Below, in pieces: positions 10,441 to 21,059 of a stretch of DNA of 64,000 nt. The translations under genes were made by a program, and so were the position numbers. Position 1 is the stretch's first letter. Each line of letters begins with the position of its first letter. The DNA lies in the NCBI GenBank assembly GCA_021186555.1, contig JAJKFL010000005.1, positions 41,381,135 to 41,445,134 of the forward strand, given 5' to 3'. The notes under the pieces were generated by a model that did not search any database, was not told the origin of the DNA, and was given only the letters and a program-made list of their open reading frames with translations. The stretch comes from Reticulitermes speratus. Lineage: Eukaryota > Arthropoda > Insecta > Blattodea > Rhinotermitidae.

Positions 10441-10565
10441 TTAGGTGATTAATTAAAGTGCAGCGATTACCAACATTCATCGCAACCGACGGAACAGGAT
10501 TACAGTGAAACTGCGATACCAGCTGTCTAGTGATATAAGATGTAAAGAAAAGTAACATTTCTGTC

Positions 10566-10845
10566 GGCCTGCAATGGCTAGGGCGGTTAGTCGCCGGCCT
10601 CTCACTGCGGAGGCCCGGGTTCGATCCCGGGTCCGTCCATATGGGATTTGTGTGGACAAATAGGCACTGGGACAAGATTATCCCCGAATACTTCGGTTTT
10701 TCCCTGTCAGTTTTTATTCCACCGGTGCTCCATTACACTGAAAAACGAAATAACTAATCATATTCATCACAGGGTTGCACAATAAGTCTGAAGGCTGCGG
10801 TGCGTCCGTAGCATCTGCTGCGAGGCCCTTCACCACAAAAAAAAT
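10566..10845 (+). mobile_element. tRNA-derived SINE, family A, copy 2
   Basis: Same family as 1360-1675, with box B GGTTCGATCCC, the GGACAAATAGGCACTGGGAC body and the TTCGGTTTTTCCCTGTCA and CCACCGGTGCTCCATTA blocks. It ends in CCCTTCACCACAAAAAAAA. Head and body are full length. It lies 125 bp downstream of a LINE family A 3' end in the same orientation. No convincing target duplication is visible. Confidence 0.85.
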
Positions 10846-10849
10846 ATTG

Positions 10850-11640
10850 TTGTATATTGGTCATGACTCCACCTTCTTATAACTGATATCCTCATATATA
10901 ACTCGGTCGAAAAATCTGCCATCATGAGACCCATCGTACTTCTTCATAATATCCTAAAAATATCCAGCGATCATTTTTCACCCACACCCTCAATATCTCA
11001 CTGTTGATTAGACAGTACACGTGCTTAGTATTTCACATATTGTCGTTAAATAAATCAAATTATCAGCAAATAGAGCTCTTAGTACTTTGCAACAATATGT
11101 ACCCGTTAGGTATGCGTGCAGTGCTCAACTAGAAAACGCGATAAACTGCATAACTGAAATAAACTCTCTTATCTGAAGTTGTATGTTTGGTGGATTTCAA
11201 CCCAAGAGCTGTAAAGTTTTAAAATTGATTCAAAAATTTCTGTTGAAAATTATGTTTTAGTGTCGAGCTGTTGACTGAAGCACGACTCCCCCCTCAGGTA
11301 GGGCCCATAGCAACCTTTCAGACACAGTTGCTTTGCATGTAATCTGTGCAAGAAAAGGCATGGGGAACTCAGCATTTCGCAGGCAGTTGAACGCTCCCTT
11401 GCGTCTAGAATCGATGTTTGAGAAATTGACACATCTAAATATCTTCCTTACACCACCACCTTAGGGCAGGACATTCGTGACCTTTTAAGTTTTCTGTTAG
11501 TTGGATCAAGGATTGATACTTGATCTCCTCACCGAGAGAAGTTTTAGTACGAGTGATCACAGACGAATATGGTTCTGAGGGTATATCAAAACAAAGTGAA
11601 CGGTATGCTTTGAATTAAAATTACTGTGTTCTGGGATGTG
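10850..11640. other. Anonymous AT-rich DNA
   Basis: No recognised gene or element. Confidence 0.4.
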
Positions 11641-11652
11641 AGTGCTTCTGTT

Positions 11653-11685
11653 CTGAAGATGGAGGCATCAGACTGCTAGAAAGTC
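11653..11685 (+). ncRNA. Degenerate hammerhead-like core
   Basis: Plus strand: CTGAAGA, T, a GGAGGCATCAGACTGCTA region in place of stem II, then GAAA directly followed by GTCGGTAA. The CTGAAGA and GAAA blocks are intact, but the C usually found between GAAA and GTC is missing and the stem is poor. It is similar in text to the copy at 20270. Probably a decayed member of the dispersed family. Confidence 0.35.
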
Positions 11686-11699
11686 GGTAAATTTGAACC

Positions 11700-13375
11700 A
11701 GACTGCACGGCATCACATCCCATAAGGCAGTAAACTTTGTCATCATCACAATAAGAATCACACATCTCGCATATTTTAAACGCGGTAAAAGAAATTTTCT
11801 ACCAAAAGTTTACTCGGAAATTCTGAAACGAAGATGCTATTGGAATCATAGCCTAGTAATAAAGTGGATCTTAATTATATAGGGTATGAACGTGTGTATG
11901 TGTTTTAGCTGGTTCAGGATACACTCCATTAGTGGTATTTGTGAACCCGGCTATCAGCTCTCCTGTTTTGTAAAAGTCAGGGAATTTCTTGAGAAACCTA
12001 AAACTGTTAGTCAGATGTTAGTTGGACATGGAAGGTAAGTTGATTGAGTAGTATATACACCTTATTTGACCGCAGTAATAAATAAAGTATGTACGTAGTA
12101 TGTGCAGAGAGCTATAATAAACTATCAGTGTTATTCATATTATAGGAATAGTCGTATATGCAATATGCGCTACATCAGGTCCTTGTTTTGTTCGTAGAAT
12201 TTTGGGGCATCTTAATGGTGAATGAATGTTCTACACTTCCCGCCCTGCCGTCACCCTAACTCATTAATTTCTCTACTTTAATCCCAAACACGAAACCTAT
12301 TCTCACCCCAATTGCTGTGTTTACAGACCACATTCAGTGCAAAACTGTATTATTATTCGTCATAGCTACGTACATATCGCTTTAGGTGTACTGTGTTTCT
12401 CCGCTTGTCCGCGCTGCCTGTTCTGTGTTATTTATAAGAGGGCATCAAAACTAGCATTCACGATTTGAAAATGTAGAGGAAATAACAGAGCGAATGCGCT
12501 AGAATTGATTTCTGTGCATGTGTTTCCAAACTTCTTAAATTATGTATGGTTGTAAGTGGATAGCTGGTTAGTTGCTTAATTTACTTGGATGGTTGCTCCG
12601 TTAGTTACGTCACTTAGTTGGGGGTTACTTAGTTCAGTTCTTGTTTAGGTTGTTTCCTGGTTAGGCCAATACTCGCCCTTAGCAGTGCGTTCGTTTGTAA
12701 TTGGTTAGTCTGCCTGATGGCTAGTTAACCGAGTGCGAATTCATTTGAGAATCGCAGTACGGGGAATTGATTGTGATGAGCCGGATGATTAGTGTTGTTG
12801 CCCTGGGAGGACACGAACCGTTGACCTCACTACTCATTACCGACTCCACTTCTGTCATTCAACACAAAAGCGTTCTAACTGCATTCTCTCGAGGCGTCAT
12901 CTCCAGGCATACAAGCGGTACTAATCCTGAGTTTGTCGATTCAGCAGGAAGGATATGGGTCCTTATTGTACCAGTAATATGCAGAATTGCGCACCTGCTA
13001 TTTGTCGATGATTGAACACTGTGCGGTCGGCCGTTCATCACAGCGCAGAATTCAGCCTGGATAATACGCCGTAGGATTAGAATAATGTTCTACCTATTGT
13101 TCTGTCTCACGAGACGCTAAATGTCATTATCCTGAACGATCAGACCTTAGCATAACTTATCTGTGTCGAGATTTTAATAATAAAGTGCCACGAGTCTTTC
13201 TGGTTGGTGGAAGTATAGAGAGAATGATGTCATTCCCTATACCGCCCGCCTCTCAAATACTTATGTTGCGGGCTCCAGAAATAGGTTTTCCCACACACTA
13301 CAGTGAGTTAACACAGGCCGGTGACAAGAATATATTAAGTCTATAGCACATATATTAAACTAATTATTAATGTTT
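11700..13375. other. Anonymous DNA with a TTAG/GGTTAG-rich stretch
   Basis: About 12540-12740 is cryptically repetitive (GGTTAGTT, TTACTTGG, GTTAGTTACG, ACTTAGTT), built from short TTAG/TTGG-type words without strict periodicity. It is not an insect telomeric TTAGG array. Around 12800 the minus strand has a box-B-like GGTTCGTGTCC, but no box A or repeat partner supports a SINE. Confidence 0.4.
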
Positions 13376-13377
13376 AT

Positions 13378-13580
13378 ATCAGAAGTACTGGACGTCGCTG
13401 TCAACTGCTCTTGTTTCGTATTCGGAAGGTTCTGGTTTTAAAACCGTAGACCGGCTTTCGTGATTGCGTTTGATGATTTGACAAGTCTGTCCAGGAAAAC
13501 GCTGGGTTAGTACTTGAAATTGGCCACCAGCCGCACTTTTTGCACTTCATTGTTCAGCAATCATTCTGCCAGACCATGTT
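13378..13580 (+). mobile_element. Degenerate tRNA-derived SINE, family D, copy 1
   Basis: A decayed tRNA-like head (GGTTCTGGTTTTAAAACCGTAG) is followed by a body that includes TCCAGGAAAACGCTGGGTTAGTAC and GGCCACCAGCCGCAC. This pattern (CCAGG..AAT/ACGCTGGG..., GGCCACxxCCGC) is typical of an arthropod SINE body. A second, differently decayed copy follows at 13660. The boundaries are approximate. Confidence 0.4.
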
Positions 13581-13606
13581 ATGTATGTATGTATGTATAT
13601 ATATTG
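13577..13606. repeat. ATGT tetranucleotide microsatellite
   Basis: TATGTATGTATGTATGTATATATA, about six units, at the 3' side of the SINE-like sequence. It may have grown from that SINE's tail. Confidence 0.8.
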
Positions 13607-13659
13607 TGTGAGTCAATGACAGCTTCATTAAATGAACCCTAAATGCATAAGATATTCAT

Positions 13660-13850
13660 GCAGAACAGATTGGTGTGGCAGTAACACTGTACACTTCACT
13701 CGGCAGCTGCTTGTTCGAATGCCAGTCGGATCATAGGCCATCCCGAGATTTCTCATACTTTTTATCACTATTTCCAGGCACATTTATCTGAGAGTAACTT
13801 GTTTTAGGCCACCATCGCTTCATTCCAAATCCTCTCTAATTCATCAGTCA
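13660..13850 (+). mobile_element. Degenerate tRNA-derived SINE, family D, copy 2
   Basis: Box-B-like GTTCGAATGCC at about 13712. The body follows, with CCATCCCGAGATTTCTCATAC, CCAGGCACATTTATCTGAGAG and GGCCACCATCGCTTCATTCC, the same block order as copy 1. There is no poly-A and no clear target duplication. Confidence 0.45.
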
Positions 13851-15299
13851 TTATTCGACCCGATATGTCGTGAAATACTGATAGCATGGTTAAATGAATC
13901 ACAAGAAATTAATTTTCGTAGGTGAAATAGAGAAAGAAAATTAAACAATGAATTAATGTGGTTACGTGTGTCTAACGCGAATACTTCTTGTAAGAACCAT
14001 AGTGTCCCTTGTGAACGTACAAGTGAATTCGTGGGTTCCAAGAAAGGGGAGAAATTTCTTGACCAACTCACCAACTGTCAGTTTCTAAAGAAAGGCTGTT
14101 TTTTCTTTTAGTCAGTGAAGGACCACGCTGTCAGATTAGGCGAGTGACTTACAGTGTAGCTCCAATCTGCTGCTCCGCACAAGCGGGAGTGCCACGTATT
14201 TGAATAAGAAATTCAAAGATAGAATTTACTTGCCTGAGTATGGAGCGCTGTTACCGAACCAAGAACATGAGTACCTGCCGGAGGTTTTCGTCTTCTTAGT
14301 CCCTTATTTAGAATAACGTAATTAAAACTGTTACGTCACTTCAGTCTAAGATACATAATGCAGCAGTGCTCAGAACGACGGAAGGTTTGACACTTAATAT
14401 CGACGTTACGTGATATCTACCTAGTTTCACCCCTCCTTGTTTCGATACAACGTATTGTTTATCCCTTCCTATCCACTATCCCTTTACGTTATTACTGACT
14501 TCGGTTTTTGTTTACTACATGTCAGTGAAACTGTGCACATTTGCTGCAAACGTCTCTGATACAAGCTTCACAAAACATTGTGTTCGCAGCAGATGCCGAA
14601 TAAGTAGTTACTACTACTACTGCTGTTATTATTATTACTATTATTATTATTATTCGCATGTTTTAGAAACTGTGTAATAGTTTAACTTCAGTTTATCATA
14701 CTTGATACTAATATGACGATAAAACTTAAAGATTTGCTTAGAGTTTTCCTTTAGCCCTATACGTATGTTTGGTTATTTTGACAATTAACCATTCATTCTC
14801 TGAACACTCATATCACAAGGTGATTATGCTACCGTGTCACAGGACCCAAAACATAATGTATCTCGATCACATAATAATCAGGAACTGGACGTGCGACATT
14901 TTAGGTGCTGGCATTCCGTGGACCGAGTCCTTTCTGATTTACTATATTCTCCCCGTTCCAGCATCTCCGACACTGACAAAATTGTTTAATGTGTGGTTCA
15001 TCAGAATTCGCCGTAATTCTGAATCTGCACTAAGCTGAAAATTTTCATTGTCGGCCTTCATATTCATCTTCACTTATGTCCTGACATAAGAATCAAACTG
15101 AAAATTTCTCGTTGTGGCTGAGCTCAGTTTTAATGTTATTTCGTATCAGATACAGCGCCTTCGAGTGTAAGCCACTGTAACAACGACTGGATAGAAACAA
15201 AAGATGTAGGTGCTGGTGTGCTTGACGGCTATGGTTTTAATGCTTACAGGCTGCACTGAGGTAAACTTTGACGTATTCTAGGTCTTCCAGGATGGAGGA
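13851..15299. other. Anonymous AT-rich DNA
   Basis: Apart from the ACT/ATT microsatellite at 14606-14655 no element was recognised. Open frames are short. Confidence 0.4.
14606..14655. repeat. ACT/ATT trinucleotide microsatellite
   Basis: TTACTACTACTACTGCTGTTATTATTATTACTATTATTATTATTATT-type run: two adjoining triplet repeats. Confidence 0.85.
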
Positions 15300-15450
15300 T
15301 CTCCCAGCGCCCCTTCAGCTGATGGCGAGTGAGCTCGACAGCTGGTCTGGTTGTGATAACAAAAAGAGCAGTCCAAATATTTCCTGGTAGTCGAACCCCC
15401 GTCAACCATCATAGTCACTTTACTGAACCACTCTGGCTTAACCAGAAAGA
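15300..15450 (-). mobile_element. tRNA-derived SINE-like sequence, family E
   Basis: On the minus strand, GCCAGAGTGGTTCAGTAAAG is a box-A-like start. GGGGGTTCGACTACC, 40 bp on, is a good box B. The distance fits a tRNA head. The 3' side (toward 15300) runs into GAGCTCGCCA and GCTGGGAG with no clear tail. No second copy is in the window, so it could also be a tRNA pseudogene. Confidence 0.4.
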
Positions 15451-16690
15451 AATGTCTCGCCACAAATAAGAATATATCTCATAAGACCACATAACAGAGG
15501 TTTGGTTGAGCAATTTGTTTGCAGTCCGAGGCTTCATAATTGACAGGGTTTGCGACTAAATGCGTGTTAATGCCCTTTGAACCCAAGTTATCGCTAGCTG
15601 TTAAACGTATTGCAGTTGAGAATGTGATTTGGTTCACATGTTTACGTACAACCTGGCTATTCACCTGTTTACCGGAAAACGGTAATTCTGTACCCCTCGC
15701 CCACCGTTTGTATTTCCGTTCCTCTTTCCGGCTGAACAGACAGACAGACTGAAGTCGCCGAAGGCAGCAAATGAGAGGGCTTACTGTGTTAGCCAAACAC
15801 ATTCTTTTAGTCATACTTCGTGACATTAAATTTAAAATTAAATTTACGTGGTGACGACTAGGTGCACTGTGACTGCACCACCACACAAATGCAGACGTTT
15901 GGAGACTTGAATTGTATGTCCCATCGTAATTTACATCCTGTAACATAGGTATCCTACGTAGTAAATTAAATGCCTTTTATTCTCCTGTGTATTTTACAAA
16001 AATAAACCCCAAAGTGTACCAAAATGCGTGAAATAGTTCGCTGCATTTCACTAAGTTTAGTGGCTGCATACATTCCAATTATCGTTTCGTTTGTTCGTTT
16101 TCAGTAGGGCGGTTTTCCAAACCTCAGGAATGCGTGGAGTGGTCAACGTTTTATGAATTAGTGGCATAAAATTCAGGCGTCCTGTGGTAGTACCTGGGGT
16201 TTATAAATATCGGCCGTTGGGAATTCGATACATTAATCTTCAATCTCGAGTTGCTTTGAAACGATGTAACAATAAATGAACTCAAAGCCTTCGAGAACTA
16301 TAATAACGTAGTTTTTCATGGATTTCATGCTGTGGTGACCAGAGCTTGTGTCTCTTATTCAATATTTGTGCATGATGGAGGGGCTTATACTTGTCACTGC
16401 TACTGCTGATGCTGCTGATGGTGATTATTAATTAACGTAAGGAACGATGGCATCAGACGGTACTTTGCGACTGAATCCGATCAGAGCAGAGAATTTCTTT
16501 AGTATCGCTGAGCGAGGTCATTGCATAATATTACCTGGTCCTTCCGTGAGCCAATGGGCATTGCGGGGATAGGATCGCACTGAGTACCGTACAGATATGT
16601 AAATAAATGCGTGTACCTATTATATGTAAATTCATAGTCATGGTCCTTAAGTATATTATATTCAAATTTCATGTTAAACATCACATTTTG
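15451..16690. other. Anonymous DNA
   Basis: Includes a 155-codon minus-strand frame (15946-15479) with no recognisable domain. A 70-codon frame on the other strand is equally open. Nothing else is identifiable. Confidence 0.4.
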
Positions 16691-16757
16691 TTATATAGAA
16701 TTATAATGGGTTAAATACCATCAACACATCTAATTTATGATTGTTAATTTATTTAAG

Positions 16758-16791
16758 GCAAGATGTTTCGACCAACGTCGGTTGTTTTCAG
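16758..16791 (-). ncRNA. Hammerhead-like core, left arm, mutated
   Basis: Minus strand: CTGAAAA, then a stem-loop ACAACCGACGTTGGTC, then GAAA and CATCTTGCC. The invariant G8 of CTGANGA is changed to A, which should abolish cleavage. It is the inverted counterpart of the intact core at 17442. Confidence 0.45.
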
Positions 16792-17430
16792 GCCACTAAA
16801 GTCATAAATGTATAACATGCAGTTGCATTATGCAGTATTAGTAACTGAGATCTCAGTTTTAACATTTTATAAAAGACGGGTTGCTTTGTCACTACCGCTT
16901 ATGGTGGTTGCTAAAATTGTGTTATTAATATAAATAAAATTATGTAAGTTTAAAATTGAAGAAGGTCTTTAATCGTGATATTTTCATAAGGATTTGTATT
17001 TTTTAGTGCTTCTGGAGTAACCGGATATTCCGTTGCTTAATTACGGAGACTGGTACAAAATATTGTAATTCATATAACAATTATACTATATTATGTTAAT
17101 ATTTAATATTTTTTGTTAAAAGGTTAAATATTAATATGATATAGTAGAATCGTTATATTAATTATAATGCTTTATTTCGCTCTCAGTAATTATGCAACGT
17201 AATACCCGGTACTTCACACGCACAATAAATAATAGAAATCCTGAAGGAAACACGATAATCAAGACCTTCAATTTAATAATTTTATGATTTTAACATTTTA
17301 ATTATACGAGTATTACCATTTTAAGCACCGTAACAATGGTAATGACAAAGCAACATGTGTTTTATAAAATATAAAATTCAGATCTCAATTATTAACACTA
17401 AATAATTCGATTGTGTGCTATACCATTATG

Positions 17431-17482
17431 ATTTAAGTGGCCTGACGATGACTAACGTTGGTCGAAACATCTTGCCTTAAAT
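17431..17482 (+). ncRNA. Hammerhead-like ribozyme motif with all three core blocks
   Basis: Plus strand: CTGACGA at 17442-17448, an extra T, then the hairpin GACTAACGTTGGTC (17450-17463), then GAAA at 17464-17467 and CATCTT. The flanks pair as helix I: GGC (17439-17441) with GCC (17474-17476), then after a 2-nt bulge ATTTAA (17431-17436) with TTAAAT (17477-17482). Helix III is very short or absent in this copy. The cleavage site would be at or near the CTT before 17474. The conserved blocks and paired ends argue for a real ribozyme fold, but the extra T after the core and the weak helix III leave activity open. Confidence 0.55.
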
Positions 17483-18089
17483 AAATTAACAATCACATAA
17501 ACTGGTTGTGTTGATGGTATTAGTCCTTTATAATATTATATTCCACTGTGGACGTGTATCTGTTTGTCTTGATCACTGTTGTTAATACTTTGTAATGTCC
17601 GTTTGTGAGTCATCCTTCACTTGAATCAAGTATTTTCTAACATCCTTAAGTGAAATGCCAAAGTTACAAAGAATAGTCTTGAGTGAGGTCATTTGGTCTT
17701 AGAAACTACGGATATTTATGAAATAAGTTGTTCTCAGTTTACGTAACTTCACTTTCTTTAATTTAACTGTTCTTTGAACATAACCTAATTTCTTTGCCTC
17801 TTCACTTATCAGTTCCATGAAGGATGTCATAATTAACAGAGAAACGAAACGAAACTGCATGGTGGGTGATTTGCAACGTGTTTTCGTTTCCACACCGTAA
17901 CGGGAGGCGAAGCGTCCTGCTGCAGTCACAAAGCACAGGAAGTTTGGTCAATAATACGGTTAACTTTCTGCCATGCCAAGTCACACTTCTCTTATACTAT
18001 CGATACCTCCACATACCAAAAGTATGTGGCTTATGCTACAGTGTTCGCGCTTGTCACTGTTAGTTATTAGTACTTTATCGCCCTCATAG

Positions 18090-18520
18090 TGTGATAAATC
18101 AAGAAGAATGAGAATGACGAGGTGTCATGGATGGGAGAGAAGAGGAATACATACAAGGGTCTGATGTAAAATCCTGGAGAATTGAAACCGCTTGGAAAAC
18201 CTGAGCGTAGATGGGAAGATAATATTAAAATTGTGTTCTTATAATTGAATTATTTGTACCAACAAATGCACTAAGACAGTTTTTTCACTGTTTTCTTTAT
18301 TATTACGATGCATCGTAATAATAAAGAAAACAGTGAAAAAGCTGTCTTAGTGCATTTGTTGGTACAAATAATTCAATTATAAAAAGATGCACGGTGAATA
18401 TAAAGTGAAATTTATTGTCTTCTTAATTTAAGTGGGATGGGAGGGTGTGGACTGGCTCAGGATAGGAACCATTGCGGACTCTTGTGCACACAGTAATGGA
18501 CGTTCTTATTTTATGAATGC
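18090..18520 (+). pseudogene. LINE family A tail interrupted by an insertion
   Basis: Plus-strand copy of the tail preserved at 22795-23020: AATCAAGAAGAATGAGAATG (the IKSRRMRWA block), then ATGGGAGAGAAGAG, TGGGAAGATAATATTAAAAT (WEDNIK block), then an interruption, then AAGTGGGATGGGAGGGTGTGGAC and GGCTCAGGATAGGAACCATT. About 190 bp between roughly 18228 and 18420 do not belong to the LINE and include a 144-bp palindrome. Frameshifts are present and the copy is dead. Confidence 0.7.
18239..18382. mobile_element. 144-bp near-perfect palindrome inserted in a LINE tail
   Basis: Arms of 72 bp (18239-18310 and 18311-18382) are complementary with a single G-T type mismatch (18280/18341) and no spacer. 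The centre reads ACGATGCATCGT and the tips TTATAATTGAATTATTTGTA. Such a structure would form a cruciform or a long RNA hairpin. A foldback/MITE-type element or two inverted units joined at their ends is likely. About 35 bp of non-LINE sequence also follow it, so the insertion is larger than the palindrome. Confidence 0.85.
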
Positions 18521-18539
18521 AGAACGTAACGTGACTGGC

Positions 18540-19129
18540 TAGGAAACCGGGAGTTTAGCGTTATGCTTTCGTTTGGCTACATCTCTGCGCCCAGCGCTGG
18601 CTTGCATTGGGTGTCTTGCACATGTACTGCTGGCAATATATGTGCCGTTGTGCCCATTCACCCTACAACGCATGGTCTTAGTTTAAAGGCTGTGCCTTGT
18701 GTAACTTAGCGGTGTTGCAGTATAGGACAGACACGGACTTCCATCTTGCCACTGTAGTACGCAGTAAAGTGTTGACTACATTTCCTCCCAATCTAGTTTA
18801 TCTCCACGGATCTGTTTACACTTTTTCAGTGTCTCTACTCCTTACCATTCGTATTCACAAGAGACCACTCTCATTTTTTCTCTGCTTTTGCCATCGTTTT
18901 TTCTACGCCTGACTTCTGACATCGGATTTTTACTGGCAAAATCATTAAGGCAATATGCGTTGTTAGTGGTAATGATATTTAGATGGTAATATTTTCTAGA
19001 AATCCGATAGAACATGTAAACCGAGGAAGCTAAACCCATGTTTGCATATCTTTAGTGAACTGATGTGCCATGAGAACCTTGCTGGACAGCTTGTAGGTAA
19101 TTTTCAGATCCAGTTTCAACTGGGAGGAC
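18540..19129. other. Anonymous DNA
   Basis: No recognised repeat or gene between two LINE fragments. Confidence 0.4.
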
Positions 19130-19590
19130 TATAGCTCATTCATTCCGCAGTTTGTTTTACGACAGGTCCGTGCCCACTTCCAAAACGAGTTCCCCATAGA
19201 GTGCGATCTAGTGCTTCCTCTTTCAGTTTCCAGTATCCTCTCATTTTCTTGAGGTCATCCTGTAGTTGCTTACGTCTTCTTTCTCGTCTTCCCGTCACTT
19301 CTTCCTTCTATGTTTCCTTCAGTGACGTGTTTTAGAAGGCAGTTCCTACGCAAGATGTGACCAATTCACTTACCGTTCCCTCTTTTTATCGTTTGTAGGA
19401 TATTCTTTTCCTCCTTGATTCTATGTAATACGTCTTAATTTTTCACACGATCGGTCCAACTCATCTCCATCCTTCCCAGCACCACATTTCAAATCCTTCC
19501 AGATATTTCTGATCTATTTTCCGAAGTGTCAACGTTTCAGCACCATAACAAAGCCGTGATATAGGCTCTACCGTCTGACTAGATTCAGAG
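19130..19590 (-). pseudogene. LINE family B C-terminal fragment
   Basis: The minus strand encodes, in several frames, the tail of a non-LTR retrotransposon protein: TLRKIDQKYLEGFEMWCW, then IGHILRRNCLLKHVTEGNIEG, then a block equivalent to LDDLKETR and the final region ending at a proline/threonine-rich stop. Comparable text is at 34108-34430 (plus) and 9405-9550 (minus). At least two frameshifts and an internal stop are present. The reverse-transcriptase core is missing because of 5' truncation. Confidence 0.75.
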
Positions 19591-19599
19591 AATTATGAA

Positions 19600-20185
19600 G
19601 TTATGTGAATGGTTGTAGCTTGTTTAAAAATAACACCTACATTTACCTGAATGAAATATGGGAAATTCCCACAGTTTTCTTTCAGAATAATTTGGAGATG
19701 GCAAGAATTCGTCCCTCTAATAATAAAGGTGATAGACGTTACCACTTTGGAAACCTTGCTGAGTGAAATTATTTGTAATATTTTATGTGTATATTGTGCG
19801 AAGTTTCTTATTGAACCACAGTATTATTTTGGCTTTCATATGCCAGTGACTTTGATGTTTATTTACTGCAGATGCAGTTTTATTATCATGACAGCTAATT
19901 GCAGTGGCACAGGTATCGCACTGCAGGGTCGTCAGTGTGTTTCGTCAAATACGTGCCATATTAAACGCACTTTAAATGGAAGTTGCAGGTTTTGATGAAC
20001 GTTATATGCCATGTTTTGTAACAACATTTCACACGGTAATCCGCTTTCAAAAATATATCTGACATTCTTGAATTAGTTTGATATAAAGTAGGGGACACAG
20101 GCTGCTGTCTGTAGGCTTTTGGATCATACACACGTCAAAATAACGTTCATCCGATAAACCTGTCTTTATAAAATGATCTATTGCA
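19600..20185. other. Anonymous DNA with a 114-codon frame
   Basis: A plus-strand frame at 19651-19995 has no recognised domain. I regard it as chance. Confidence 0.35.
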
Positions 20186-20269
20186 TGGCGGTGTTCATGA
20201 GATGTAAAACGAAGTGAAGAGTCTGATGTTTTTGTGATGTTGCGACATGTCGACTGGTAAGTAGTTACC

Positions 20270-20304
20270 GACGTTTCGAAGAATATTAGTGCCTTCATCT
20301 TCAG
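20270..20304 (-). ncRNA. Hammerhead-like ribozyme core, intact blocks
   Basis: Minus strand: CTGAAGA (20304-20298), T, a stem-loop with GAAG/CTTC pairing and a 12-nt loop, then GAAA (20277-20274), then CGTC ending at 20270. GTC is a standard cleavage triplet. ACGT after GAA is self-complementary, which suits a helix III formed between two molecules. The flanks do not form an obvious long helix I, although GGTAAGTAGTTACC next to the cleavage triplet can fold on itself. Confidence 0.55.
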
Positions 20305-20308
20305 TATC

Positions 20309-20347
20309 AAGCAGTTCCAAGAATTGTAGCTCTTCTTGGAACTGCTT
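20309..20347. repeat. 15-bp inverted repeat, 9-nt loop
   Basis: Arms AAGCAGTTCCAAGAA (20309-20323) and TTCTTGGAACTGCTT (20333-20347) pair perfectly. It lies immediately beside the hammerhead-like core, like the foldback at 6619-6682 and the shorter one at 46359-46379. Confidence 0.8.
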
Positions 20348-20359
20348 TAGCAGTCTAGA

Positions 20360-20925
20360 CGGCGTAACGTCATAGAAGACGCATCTTCATCAACACCGCT
20401 GTGAGAGTCTAATAACCTCTTTCCAAAATATGCTTAAGCGCTCTATTCTGGAGTAGCCGACCAACATTAGGCTTGCTTCTCTCAATAATTGAAAATCAAG
20501 TCACTGGATAGGCCTGTAAGAATATAAAAGTGTAAGAAATTGATTCGAAAACGCTGTCTATCCCGAAATGGACATTACCTGTGTGTTCTTGTATTTTGCA
20601 TTGACCTCTCTTTATCACGTTGTCTCAATGAGTCTACGATACACGCCATGAACAGGCGAAGGCAGATTTGCGATATTTGAGGTACTTGTTGAATATCAGG
20701 TTCTTCTGGGATGTTATGTCGTGCCGATTAATAAGTTTACCAATCTACACGGCCCCACACATCAATGCTTGAAAACTAAAACGTAGCTTTAGTCTTATGG
20801 TGGCATATGTACAACGTATACCATGATTGTAAAATCACCCAGATTACGGGCGCTTTCGGTGTTACGAAAGACACGCTAAAATAATTGCTCTTCAAATTTC
20901 TTATAAGGAAATGAAATGTAGGTAA
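20360..20925. other. Anonymous DNA
   Basis: No recognised repeat or gene. Confidence 0.4.
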
Positions 20926-21015
20926 TATTAGGAACAGAACTGGTTTGATTAAACTAACATCAATTTATTTTTCAGTTTGCACAAATTTACTGTGTATTTT
21001 ATTACACAGTGAACG

Positions 21016-21049
21016 CATGTTTCGGCAAATCTTATTACGCCATCTCCAG
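21016..21049 (-). ncRNA. Degenerate hammerhead-like core
   Basis: Minus strand: CTGGAGA, T, stem GGC/GCC around a 12-nt loop, then GAAA and CATGC. A6 of the core is changed to G. The plus-strand surroundings (ACACAGTGAACGCATGTTTCGGC) match the arrangement of the copies at 32168 and 57823. Probably inactive. Confidence 0.35.
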
Positions 21050-21059
21050 ACCAATTACA

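Larger units (their letters stand above)
16693..17540. mobile_element. 850-bp foldback element with hammerhead-like motifs in both arms
   Basis: Two arms of about 400 bp are inverted copies of each other along most of their length, with many differences. The outer part pairs TACCATCAACACA at 16717 with TGTGTTGATGGTA at 17507. The next part pairs TTAATTTATTTAAGGCAAGATG at 16745 with its complement ending at 17490. The inner part pairs TTATATT-rich text around the centre near 17120. Each arm has GATGTTTCGACCAACG or its complement, the GAAA side of a hammerhead-like core. The layout is two divergent copies of one unit placed tail to tail or head to head. Inverted terminal units are a known habit of Penelope-like elements. 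No ORF is present. Confidence 0.7.
20190..20350 (-). mobile_element. Hammerhead-like repeat copy
   Basis: Contains GTAAGTAGTTACCGACGTTTCG followed by CATCTTCAG, the reverse complement of a hammerhead-like core. It is bounded on the right by a 15-bp hairpin (20309-20347). The left side (ACGAAGTGAAGAGTCTGATG) is a diverged version of the CTTCCGCCGCGGTGAAGTTGATG end seen at 6530 and 34795. Confidence 0.5.

Noticed and set aside
12540-12740. TTAG/GGTTAG-rich stretch as interstitial telomeric repeat
   Set aside because: There is no run of TTAGG units; the words are irregular and mixed with TTGG and TTAC.
12767-13015. tRNA-like box B on the minus strand (GGTTCGTGTCC) and an 82-codon frame on the plus strand
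   Set aside because: No box A at the right distance, no repeat partner in the window, no protein motif.
15479-15946. 155-codon minus-strand frame
   Set aside because: No recognised domain, and the opposite strand is similarly open; no supporting splice or promoter signal.
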